Origin: JBDRNO01 sp043811005
GTDB taxonomy: Bacteria > Bacteroidota > Bacteroidia > NORP154
Direction of reading: 5' to 3'
Assembly (NCBI GenBank): GCA_043811005.1
Contig: JBDRNO010000061.1
Span: forward strand, 1-9,237
DNA: 9,237 bases
This document shows positions 1 to 7,600 of this stretch, in pieces. Both the position numbers and the translations under genes were made by a program. Under the pieces are notes generated by a model, which searched no databases, had not been told where the DNA came from, and saw only the letters and a program-made list of their open reading frames with translations. The first letter of the stretch is position 1, and each line of letters begins with the position of its first letter.

Positions 1-1791
1 CTTTTTCCTCTTCCTTTCATGCTCACTAAGCAATATCTTTCTTAAGCGAATAGATTTGGGGGTTACTTCAACATATTCATCTTCCCCAATATATTCCATA
101 GCTTCTTCCAATGAGAATTTCATGGCCGGAGCTATTGACACTTTTTCATCTGAACCTGCAGCCCGCATATTAGATAGTTTTTTAGCTTTGATCACATTTA
201 TTACCAGATCATCATACCTTGTGCTCTCTCCTATCACCTGACCTGCATATATTTCTTCATCTGGCTCAATGAAGAATTTACCCCTGTCTTGCAGTTTATC
301 AATGGAATAAGCAACCGATGTTCCTGTTTCCATAGCTATCAACGCACCATTTCTTTTAATTTGTATTTCACCTTTCCATGGCTCATAACCTTTAAACCGG
401 TGCGAAATCACTGCTTCACCTTCGGTTGCTGTTAATACAGGATTGGTGAGTCCGATTAAACCCCTGGCAGATATTTTGAATTCAAGATTTATCCTGTCAT
501 TCTTCGTCTCAATTTTCAGAAAATCTCCTTTACGTTTGGTAACTATCTCTATTACTTTTCCTGAAAACTCTTCAGAAACATTTACATATAACAGTTCTAT
601 CGGCTCATGTTTAAATCCATCTATTTCTTTAATAACCACTTTAGGTTGGCCCAGTTGCATCTCATACCCTTCTCTCCTCATAGTTTCTACCAGGATAGCT
701 AAATGAAGAATGCCTCTGCCATAGACCGTCAATTTATCAGGTGAATCTGTTTCTTCCACTTTTAGTGCAAGGTTCTTCTCTGTTTCTTTAAATAATCTTT
801 CCCTGATATGCTTTGATGTAACATATTTCCCTTCCTTGCCAAAAAACGGTGAGTTGTTAATGGTGAATAGCATACTCATAGAAGGTTCATCTACTGAGAT
901 TGGTTTTAAAGCTTCGGGTTTTTCAAAATCAGCAATGGTATCTCCAATGTCAAAGTTTTCAAGTCCCATTACAGCTACTATTTCACCGGATTTTACTTCC
1001 TCTTTGGTTTTTTCTTTTCCCAGTCCTTCGAATAGATAAAGTTCTTTAACTACTGATTTATTTATCAGGCCATTTCTCTGAACAATAGAAACCTGGTCAC
1101 CCATTTTAATACTTCCTCTATGTATTCTTCCTACAGCGATTCTCCCTGTATATGACGAGAAATCCAATGAACTGATCTGTAGTTGCAAAGTTCCGGGATT
1201 ATCTTCAGGTGGGTCAAAATATTCAATAATAGTATCTAACAACCAGATAACATCATGAGTTGGTGTTTTCCAATCTGCTCCCATCCATCCCTCTTTTGAC
1301 GAACCGTAAACAGTTGGAAAATTCAGTTGCTCATTTGTAGCATCAAGAGAAAACATCAGATCATAAACAAGTTCATTTGCCTCTTCCGGGTTACAATTAG
1401 GTTTATCAACTTTATTAATTACAACTATAGGTTTTAAACCCAGCTCTAATGCTTTTTGCAAAACAAATCGTGTTTGCGGCATGGGCCCTTCAAAAGCATC
1501 AACAAGTAACAGCACCCCGTCAGCCATATTTAAAACACGCTCAACTTCTCCTCCAAAATCTGAGTGACCGGGAGTATCGATAATATTTATTTTTGTTCCT
1601 TTATAACTTACGGCTACATTCTTAGATAAAATAGTGATCCCCCTTTCGCGTTCCAAATCACTTGAATCCAGGATCAAATCCTGCACTTCCTGGTTGTCCC
1701 TGAATAATTTCACTTGCTTCAGGATTTTATCAACCAAAGTTGTTTTTCCATGATCAACATGTGCTATAATAGCAATATTTCTTATATCCAT
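1..1791 (-). CDS. typA: Translational GTPase TypA/BipA (3' end cut by the window edge)
   Basis: Ribosome-associated GTPase of the EF-G/LepA superfamily, acting in the cytoplasm and linked in other bacteria to 50S assembly and stress or cold adaptation. Reading the minus strand from the ATG at 1791 gives 597 uninterrupted codons up to base 1. The G1 loop AHVDHGKTT is at residues 10-18, the switch region ERERGITI at 47-54, G3 DTPGH at 72-76 and G4 NKVD at 126-129. These are followed by the domain II beta-barrel region and the TypA-specific C-terminal part, ending in a basic LSEHERKRKK tail. Family members are about 600 residues long, so only the stop codon and perhaps a few residues are missing. 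The start is chosen because MDIRNIAIIAHVDHGKTT is the usual TypA N-terminus. No convincing Shine-Dalgarno is seen, as is common in Bacteroidota. It is transcribed divergently from the phosphatase gene. EF-G and LepA are excluded by length and the N-terminal sequence. Confidence 0.97.
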   Translation of the reverse strand, partial: MDIRNIAIIAHVDHGKTTLVDKILKQVKLFRDNQEVQDLILDSSDLERERGITILSKNVAVSYKGTKINIIDTPGHSDFGGEVERVLNMADGVLLLVDAFEGPMPQTRFVLQKALELGLKPIVVINKVDKPNCNPEEANELVYDLMFSLDATNEQLNFPTVYGSSKEGWMGADWKTPTHDVIWLLDTIIEYFDPPEDNPGTLQLQISSLDFSSYTGRIAVGRIHRGSIKMGDQVSIVQRNGLINKSVVKELYLFEGLGKEKTKEEVKSGEIVAVMGLENFDIGDTIADFEKPEALKPISVDEPSMSMLFTINNSPFFGKEGKYVTSKHIRERLFKETEKNLALKVEETDSPDKLTVYGRGILHLAILVETMRREGYEMQLGQPKVVIKEIDGFKHEPIELLYVNVSEEFSGKVIEIVTKRKGDFLKIETKNDRINLEFKISARGLIGLTNPVLTATEGEAVISHRFKGYEPWKGEIQIKRNGALIAMETGTSVAYSIDKLQDRGKFFIEPDEEIYAGQVIGESTRYDDLVINVIKAKKLSNMRAAGSDEKVSIAPAMKFSLEEAMEYIGEDEYVEVTPKSIRLRKILLSEHERKRKK

Positions 1792-1871
1792 ACATTTATA
1801 AACATTAATCCATATCCTTTTTAAAATAAAATTTTAGTATTGTAAAATTTACATAGAACCTAATGTACAGC

Positions 1872-1893
1872 TAAAGCATATTAATGTGCTTTA
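1872..1893. promoter_or_regulatory. 22-base AT-rich palindrome between divergent genes
   Basis: The arms starting TAAAGCA and ending TGCTTTA form an inverted repeat over all 22 bases, with a single mismatched pair around a central ATTAAT. On the plus strand it is followed at once by a T-rich run (1891-1907), so it could act as an intrinsic terminator for plus-strand transcripts. No plus-strand gene lies before it, however. It is also well placed, about 80 bases upstream of typA, to be an operator. The symmetry is seen directly; the role is inferred. Confidence 0.4.
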
Positions 1894-1932
1894 TTTCTTT
1901 TTTATACAGTTTTAAGTAATTGCATTTTTTAA

Positions 1933-1948
1933 TCCGCCAGCTGGCGGA
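1933..1948. repeat. GC-rich 16-base perfect palindrome (REP-like)
   Basis: TCCGCCAGCTGGCGGA is a perfect palindrome with 8-base arms, about 75% G+C in an otherwise AT-rich spacer. It shares a central AGCT with the palindromes at 3741-3754 and 9095-9110. It has no T-tract on either side and ends no gene, so a terminator is unlikely. The best guess is a dispersed repeat-type palindrome; copy number in the genome cannot be seen here. Confidence 0.5.
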
Positions 1949-2080
1949 CGAAGTTATGTTCTAAAAATGAAGCATATAAAATTATTGGTATTTGCATGGA
2001 CGTTCACAAACAATTAGGAAGAGGTTTTTAAGAAATTGTTTATAAAGATTCATTGGAATACAAACGTGTTATTCTATAAT

Positions 2081-2114
2081 AAATTCGTTAAAATTAGTGT
2101 AATTCGTGGCAAAA
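2081..2114. repeat. Possible dispersed intergenic repeat with internal AATTCGT copies
   Basis: The segment contains the short direct repeats AAATTCGTTA and TAATTCGTGGCAAAA. I recall similar 'AATTCGTGGCAAA' strings as common intergenic sequence in Bacteroidota genomes, but this is memory and not a search. It lies in the stretch that a naive gene call would translate as an N-terminal extension of the phosphatase. Confidence 0.3.
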
Positions 2115-2176
2115 TATTTAGATCCCGATACGTAAATATAATTACTGCCCTTTTATCTAGTGTAAAATTAACTAAT

Positions 2177-2208
2177 TTTGTTGGATGTTGTTATAAAGAT
2201 TTAATTTG
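2177..2208 (+). promoter_or_regulatory. Candidate Bacteroidota-type promoter for the phosphatase gene
   Basis: A TTTG at 2177-2180 is followed after 21 bases by TAATTTG at 2202-2208. This resembles the Bacteroidota sigma-ABfr pattern of a -33 TTTG and a -7 TAnnTTTG, although the -7 element is one base short of the consensus. Transcription would begin around 2215, leaving a leader of about 20 bases before the ATG at 2234. The region is AT-rich, so a chance match is quite possible. Confidence 0.3.
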
Positions 2209-2233
2209 TAACATAAACACTAATTATATTTTG

Positions 2234-4513
2234 ATGAGAAACCTTATTCTCTCAGGCGTTTTATCTCTTGTCTTTTTCATCTCTTTTGCCCAGCAGAGAA
2301 CTGATATCCTGTTAAACAAACTGCAAGCCGCAGGTGAAGACACCGTCAAAGTAGCTGCTCTGAACGAGCTTTGCTGGGAATACAAAAATATCAATCCCGA
2401 AAAGGCATTAAAATACGGTATGGAGGCATTGGAACTGGCAAAAGAACTCCTTGAAAATTCTACATCACAAGATGAGATTGCAATAAATAAAAAAGGTGTC
2501 GCAACAAGTTTGAATAATATAGGTGTTGTGCATGATTACCAGGGGAATTATGATGATGCCCTCAATTATTATCTGCAAGCCCAAAAGATCAATGAAGAAC
2601 TGAATGATAGAATAAGCATTGCAACAAGCTTGAATAATATCGGGGTTATATATTACTACCTGGGAAACGACCAAAGTGCCATTGATTCTTATTTGCAAGC
2701 CCTGGAGATAAGGAAAGAATTAAGTAAATCACCGGACCCGGTTGTTGCTTTGGCAGCAAAACAGGGAGTAGCGGGGAGCTTGAATAATATCGGCCTTGTT
2801 TACCTAAACCGGGGTAGCATAACACGTAATTCCGATGATTACGATAAAGCTATTGATTATTTCATGCAATCCCTGGAGATAAAAGAAGAATTGGAAGATT
2901 CACCTGATGAAGCTGTTGCAAAAGCAGGTAAACAGGGAATTGCCAGGAGCTTGAGCAATATCGGGATGGTATATAAATACAGGGGCGACCTGTCAGGTAA
3001 TCCGGATGATTATGAAAAAGTAGTGCAATATTACCTGGATGGATTAGAAAAGTTTGAAGAATTGGGAGACAAAAAAGGTATGGTGATAAATATGATAAAT
3101 ATCGGTGAGGTATACAGTATCCATGGAAAGAATGATAAAGCTATAGAACAGCTTGAAAAAAGTTTGGACATTGCTGAAGAGATCGGTGCAAAAAGCGAAA
3201 TAACTGCCTGCTTTAAAAAACTTTCAGCGCTGTATCAAGGTAAAAATAATTTGGAAAAAGCCCTTGAATACCAAAAATTATATTCACAGATGAAAGACAG
3301 TGTTCTTAACGAAGAGAGCGGTAAGCAGATAATAGAGATGCAAACCAAATACGAAAGCGAAAAAAAGGAAAAGCAGATCGAGATACAAACCCTTGAGCTT
3401 AGCCGGCAGGAACTGAAACTCAAAAAGAACAGGATATTGAGATATGCTCTAATCATTGGCTTGGGTCTTGCATTATCCCTTGCCTTTCTTTTGTATAACC
3501 GCTATCGCATAAAACAAAAGGCAAATGCTGAATTGAGCTCTGCTTATGATATAATTGCAGAAAAGAATGAAGCAATTACCGATAGCATTGAGTATGCCAA
3601 AACCATTCAGCAGGCAATTATGCCAAAAGAAGAGGAGATGAAAGAGGCATTGCCCGGACATTTTGTTTTCTTTCAACCCCGTGAGATCGTGAGCGGGGAT
3701 TTTTATTGGTTCAAAGCAGCCCCACCCCGACCCTCCCCTTCCGATAGCTATCGGGAGTGGAGAGCCGTAGAGGGGCCGTTCATTGCTGCCTGCGACTGCA
3801 CGGGGCATGGTGTTCCCGGAGCTTTTGTGTCAATGATCGGAAATGACCTGCTGAATCAGATAATCATCGAAAAGAATGTTAACGACCCGGGTGAAATATT
3901 ATCGCTTCTAAACAACGGGATCAAATCAGTCTTTACCCATGAAGATGAACAGGAAGCCCAGGATGGTATTGATATGGCTTTATGTCACCTCTCCCCGGCC
4001 CTCTCCGAAGGAGAGGGGGAATCCTCGCGCGAAATACCCTTTATCTCATCAGAAAAAAATAACGGGTATCTACTTCAATTTGCAGGGGCAAATAATCCAT
4101 TGTATATAATAAGAATGGAAGAGGGGCGAGGGTCAGCCAGTCCCGGTTATCTATCGGGAAGGGACGAAAATAAAGAGATAAATGAACAAAACAACCCGTC
4201 ATATATCCTGCAGGAAATCATGGGTGACAGGCAAAAAATAGGGGGAAAAACGGAGTTTAACTACAATTTTACAACTCATAAAATAGAATTGCAAAAAGGT
4301 GATACTATATACATCTTTACTGATGGTTACACCGACCAGTTTAATGAGCAAACAGGCAGAAAATTTTCGACAAAACGTTTTAAAGAACTTTTATTGTCAA
4401 TTCAGTCAAAATCAATGCACGAACAGAAAGAGATCGTGAGTAAAACCATAAATGAATGGAAAGGAAAAGAAGACCAAATTGATGATATGTTGGTGATTGG
4501 AATTAAGGTTTGA
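2234..4513 (+). CDS. TPR-repeat membrane protein with C-terminal SpoIIE/PP2C serine phosphatase domain
   Basis: Probable signalling phosphatase of 759 residues. A signal peptide (about 1-20, ending FAQQ) leads into an exported sensor part with about five TPR units near 88, 128, 178, 235 and 284, each with an N-N/S-I-G core. A charged coiled coil (about 355-400) and one membrane helix (about 404-421) follow, then a cytoplasmic phosphatase domain from the linker motif SIEYAKTIQQAIMP (451-464). Metal-binding acidic residues of the PP2C fold are present: GD at 488-489, D521 in CDCTGHGVPGA, D697 in FTDGYTD and the pair D750/D751 near the end, so the enzyme looks active. The family dephosphorylates phosphoserine, often on anti-sigma-factor-antagonist-like partners; none is encoded nearby. 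The ATG at 2234 is preferred over upstream in-frame ATGs because it starts the signal peptide. The domain is enlarged by three unusual in-frame palindromic segments, listed separately. The TPR ligand is unknown. Confidence 0.9.
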   Translation: MRNLILSGVLSLVFFISFAQQRTDILLNKLQAAGEDTVKVAALNELCWEYKNINPEKALKYGMEALELAKELLENSTSQDEIAINKKGVATSLNNIGVVHDYQGNYDDALNYYLQAQKINEELNDRISIATSLNNIGVIYYYLGNDQSAIDSYLQALEIRKELSKSPDPVVALAAKQGVAGSLNNIGLVYLNRGSITRNSDDYDKAIDYFMQSLEIKEELEDSPDEAVAKAGKQGIARSLSNIGMVYKYRGDLSGNPDDYEKVVQYYLDGLEKFEELGDKKGMVINMINIGEVYSIHGKNDKAIEQLEKSLDIAEEIGAKSEITACFKKLSALYQGKNNLEKALEYQKLYSQMKDSVLNEESGKQIIEMQTKYESEKKEKQIEIQTLELSRQELKLKKNRILRYALIIGLGLALSLAFLLYNRYRIKQKANAELSSAYDIIAEKNEAITDSIEYAKTIQQAIMPKEEEMKEALPGHFVFFQPREIVSGDFYWFKAAPPRPSPSDSYREWRAVEGPFIAACDCTGHGVPGAFVSMIGNDLLNQIIIEKNVNDPGEILSLLNNGIKSVFTHEDEQEAQDGIDMALCHLSPALSEGEGESSREIPFISSEKNNGYLLQFAGANNPLYIIRMEEGRGSASPGYLSGRDENKEINEQNNPSYILQEIMGDRQKIGGKTEFNYNFTTHKIELQKGDTIYIFTDGYTDQFNEQTGRKFSTKRFKELLLSIQSKSMHEQKEIVSKTINEWKGKEDQIDDMLVIGIKV
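2495..3160 (+). repeat. Tandem TPR-coding repeats
   Basis: Sequence for the helix-A core recurs at about 2501, 2621, 2771, 2942 and 3083. The first two share long stretches at DNA level (GCAACAAG, then TTGAATAATAT) with a period of exactly 120 bases, or 40 codons. Later units are 50, 57 and 47 codons apart because short segments rich in S, P, D and A (for example SPDEAVAKAGKQG) sit between the helices. This indicates repeat expansion by internal duplication followed by divergence. Confidence 0.75.
3719..3776. repeat. In-frame palindromic insertion 1 within the phosphatase domain
   Basis: This GC-rich segment has a perfect 14-base palindrome, CCGATAGCTATCGG (3741-3754), inside 17-base arms (3731-3764) with three mismatches, and outer complementary ends GCCCC (3719-3723) and GGGGC (3772-3776). 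It encodes roughly residues 496-515, a proline- and arginine-rich stretch between the conserved GDFYWF and FIAACDCTGHG motifs, where homologues usually have a short turn. The palindrome and composition are seen directly; insertion of a mobile or REP-like element is inferred. Confidence 0.65.
3986..4024. repeat. In-frame palindromic insertion 2 within the phosphatase domain
   Basis: CCCTCTCC (3999-4006) pairs perfectly with GGAGAGGG (4010-4017) around a GAA loop. The surrounding codons give HLSPALSEGEGES at about residues 585-597. The segment falls between DGIDMALC and LQFAGANNPLY, which in this family are joined by a short turn. The peptide 'LSPALSEGEG' is one I recall as a typical translation product of dispersed palindromes of this type, which supports a repeat origin. 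Confidence 0.65.
4117..4165. repeat. In-frame palindromic insertion 3 within the phosphatase domain (degenerate)
   Basis: TCCCGGT (4141-4147) pairs with ATCGGGA (4153-4159), including one G-T pair, over a five-base loop. It is preceded by a G-rich stretch (about 4121-4133). It encodes about EEGRGSASPGYLSGRD and lengthens the connection between NNPLYIIR and the later GDRQKIGG motif. It resembles a decayed relative of insertion 1, since both contain CTATCGGGA. Exact ends are uncertain. Confidence 0.5.
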
Positions 4514-4668
4514 AATGATGGATATTGGATACTGGATATTGGATGTTTGATATTCGTCATTGTCATAGTTATAGTCATTGTCAATTGCCGACTGAAGACT
4601 GCCGACTGAAATATCAGCAATAGGATCCCTTCAAATGATTTTAATAAACTTATTGCAAAATAGCTGTA
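4514..4668. repeat. Intergenic spacer made of short imperfect tandem repeats
   Basis: Between the phosphatase stop and the next ATG lie GGATATTGGATACT-like units repeated at about 4519-4544, then CATTGTCATAG/TAGTCATTGTCA units at about 4557-4582, then TGCCGACTGAA twice with a period of 14 (4586-4596 and 4600-4610). No coding frame, RNA gene or clear terminator hairpin is visible. Similar GATATTGAATATTCG text appears at about 9211-9225, suggesting a dispersed low-complexity intergenic family. Confidence 0.5.
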
Positions 4669-7600
4669 ATGATAAAATCCTTATTCTTCTGTAGTATATT
4701 ATTGCTTTTAAGCGGTTTTTTGAATAGATCGATTGAAGATATTTCAACTGATGAATTACCACCTCCTTTCCTTTGCTGTGAGACAGAGTGGGCTGATTCT
4801 GTGTTTGCTTCACTGGCTCCGGATGAACGTATAGCACAATTATTCATGGTTGCGGCTTATTCAAACAAGGGAAAGGCAGATGTTGATAAGATCAGTAAAC
4901 TGATAAATAACTATAATATTGGCGGATTGATATTCTTTAAAGGTGCGCCTGTTCGCCAGGCAAAGCTTACCAATTATTACCAGTCAATAGCCAAAACGCC
5001 TTTATTGATAGCAATTGATGCTGAATGGGGGCTTGCCATGCGACTGGATAGCACAATTAAATTTCCATACCAAATGACTCTTGGGGCAATTCGGGATGAT
5101 GACCTGATCTATGAGATGGGCGCTGAGATCGCCAGGCAATGCAAAAGACTGGGCATACACGTGAACCTGGCTCCCGTAGTTGATGTTAATAACAACCCTT
5201 TAAATCCTGTTATTAACTTCCGTTCCTTTGGTGAGAATAAATATAAAGTGGCACGTAAAGGGATCGCCTATATGAAAGGATTGCAGGATAACGGAGTTTT
5301 ATCCAATGCCAAGCACTTCCCGGGTCATGGAGATACTGATACCGATTCTCACAAGGCATTGCCAATACTTACACATACTAAGAAAAGAATGGATACACTG
5401 GAATTGTATCCTTTTAAGGAACTAATAAAACAGGGATTGGGAAGCATAATGACAGCTCATTTGCATATCCCGGCATACCAGACTGAAAAAAACACTGCTT
5501 CTTCACTATCGAAAAATATAGTATCGGATCTATTAATGGATTCACTCGGCTTTAAAGGACTGGTATTCACAGACGCCCTTAATATGAAAGGAGTAAGCTC
5601 ATATTTTGAACCGGGTATAGTTGATGTAAAAGCATTGCTCGCGGGAAATGATGTGTTGCTGTATCCTCAGGATGTTCCAAAAGCAATTTCCGGGATCAAA
5701 CTGGCGATTGAAAAGGGGGAAATTACACAAGTCGAAATTGATAAACGCTGTAAAAAGATATTAATGGCTAAACAATGGGCGCAACTAAATGACTATCAAC
5801 CTGTTGAAATAGATTATTTACACAAAGACTTGAACAATAAAACCGCAGCTCTTTTAAACAGGAAATTAGTTGAATCCTCCTTAACCCTGCTTTCAAACAG
5901 GTATGATATTATCCCGTTAAGAAGATTGGATACATTGCATATAGCTTCTCTGTCAATTGGGACTACCATACCATTTAATCCCACCTCCTTTAGGGGCGGT
6001 ACTGATTTTCAAAAAATATTAAGTAATTATGCACCGGTAGAACACTTTTCCATTAGTAAGAACGCTTCCAGGGAACAAATAGTAGAGATCATCAATAAAC
6101 TCTCAAAATATAACCTGGTTATTGTCGGAATTCATGATATGAACAATGCTCCGTCAAAGAATTTTGGGGTTACAGAGCAATCTGCCGAAATTGTGAATGG
6201 ATTGCGCCTGCAATCCAGGGTTGTTCTCACTTTTTTTGGTAGTCCCTATGGTTTATCCTCATTTGACGGCATTGAGAATGTTGAGGCGGTCATAATGGCT
6301 TATGAAGATGGTGTTCTTTTCCAGGAGCTTTCCGCACAATTGATATTCGGAGGCATCCAGGCTATGGGAAAGCTCCCTGTCAGCGTTAATCCTTATTTTG
6401 ATGCGGGTACAGGTATTACTTCATCTCAAACAATAAAACGATTTAAATACACTATCCCGGAAGAAACAGGTATTGATTCCAAGGAACTTGAAAAGATTGA
6501 TTCTATTGTTCTCAATGCAATTAAAGAAGGAGCTGCACCGGGTTGCCAGGTATTGGTCGCAAAGCAGGGAAAGGTAATCTATCATAAGTCATTTGGCTAT
6601 CATACTTATGATGAAAAAATGCCGGTGAAGAATACCGATATTTATGATCTGGCTTCAATCACCAAGATTGCTGCAACAGTAGCATCTCTAATGAAACTCC
6701 GGGATGAAGAAAAGTTTGATATTGATAAAAACCTGGGTGATTATTTACCATATCTTGAAAATACCAACAAAGACAGTATCAATATAAGGGAATTACTTGC
6801 ACATCATGCACGGTTGAGGTCATGGATACCATTTTGGATGAAAACCGCACCTGGTGAATCATACCGGAAAAAATACGAAATATTTTCGGGCTTGTCTGTC
6901 CAAAAGGAGCGTAAAACAGGAAGCATTTATAGCACAGAATCGTCTGATGAATTTCCAACCCGTGTGGCAAAAAATTTATTCATACGGCATGGCTATACCG
7001 ATTCAATAATGCAAGACATTATTGACTCTCCGTTAAGAAAAAACAAGGAATATTATTACAGTGACCTGGGATACTATTTACTGTACCATATCATCGAAAA
7101 AATAACAGGAGAACCCATTGAAGATTATGTACATAAGAATTTTTATGCCCCTCTCGGCTTATCCACAATGGGATATAAACCGCGGGAACGCTTTGGATTG
7201 GAGAGGATTGTACCTACTGAAAATGATATGGTTTTCAGGAAACAACTCATCCACGGTGATGTTCATGATCCGGGTGCAGCTATGATGGGTGGAGTAGGAG
7301 GGCACGCAGGAGTGTTTTCCAATGCAAATGACCTGGCAATATTGATGCAGATGTTTTTGCAAAAAGGGGAGTATGGTGGTAAAAGATACTTTAAAGCATC
7401 AACTATTGATGAGTTCACTAAATGCCAGTTTTGTGAAGACGACAACAGGAGAGGAGCAGGATTTGACAGGCCGGAGATGGATCCCGAAAAAGAAGGGCCA
7501 AACTGCAAGTGTGTTTCTGCCGGCAGCTTCGGACATACCGGCTTTACCGGAGCCATTGCCTGGGCAGATCCCGAAGAAGAAGTGGTATATATCTTCCTGT

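Larger units (their letters stand above)
1792..2233. other. Divergent intergenic region without a gene
   Basis: About 440 bases lie between the typA start and the phosphatase start. It holds a 22-base AT-rich palindrome (1872-1893), a GC-rich 16-base palindrome (1933-1948), a possible dispersed repeat (about 2081-2114) and a candidate promoter close to the downstream gene. An open frame runs from 2036 into the phosphatase gene, but its first 66 codons are rich in basic and hydrophobic residues without domain character and precede a clean signal peptide, so I treat them as non-coding. Promoters for both flanking genes must lie here if each is transcribed on its own. I could not identify a convincing typA promoter. 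Confidence 0.75.

Noticed and set aside
56..1039. Plus-strand frames opposite typA
   Set aside because: They overlap the fully conserved typA reading frame on the other strand and show no protein-like features.
1792..2233. tRNA, riboswitch or small RNA in the divergent spacer
   Set aside because: No cloverleaf, no GTTCGAATC-like T-loop and no recognisable riboswitch core; only simple palindromes.
3473..3808. 111-codon minus-strand frame opposite the phosphatase
   Set aside because: Its length comes from the GC-rich palindromic insert and the sense-strand coding pattern; no domain or upstream signal.
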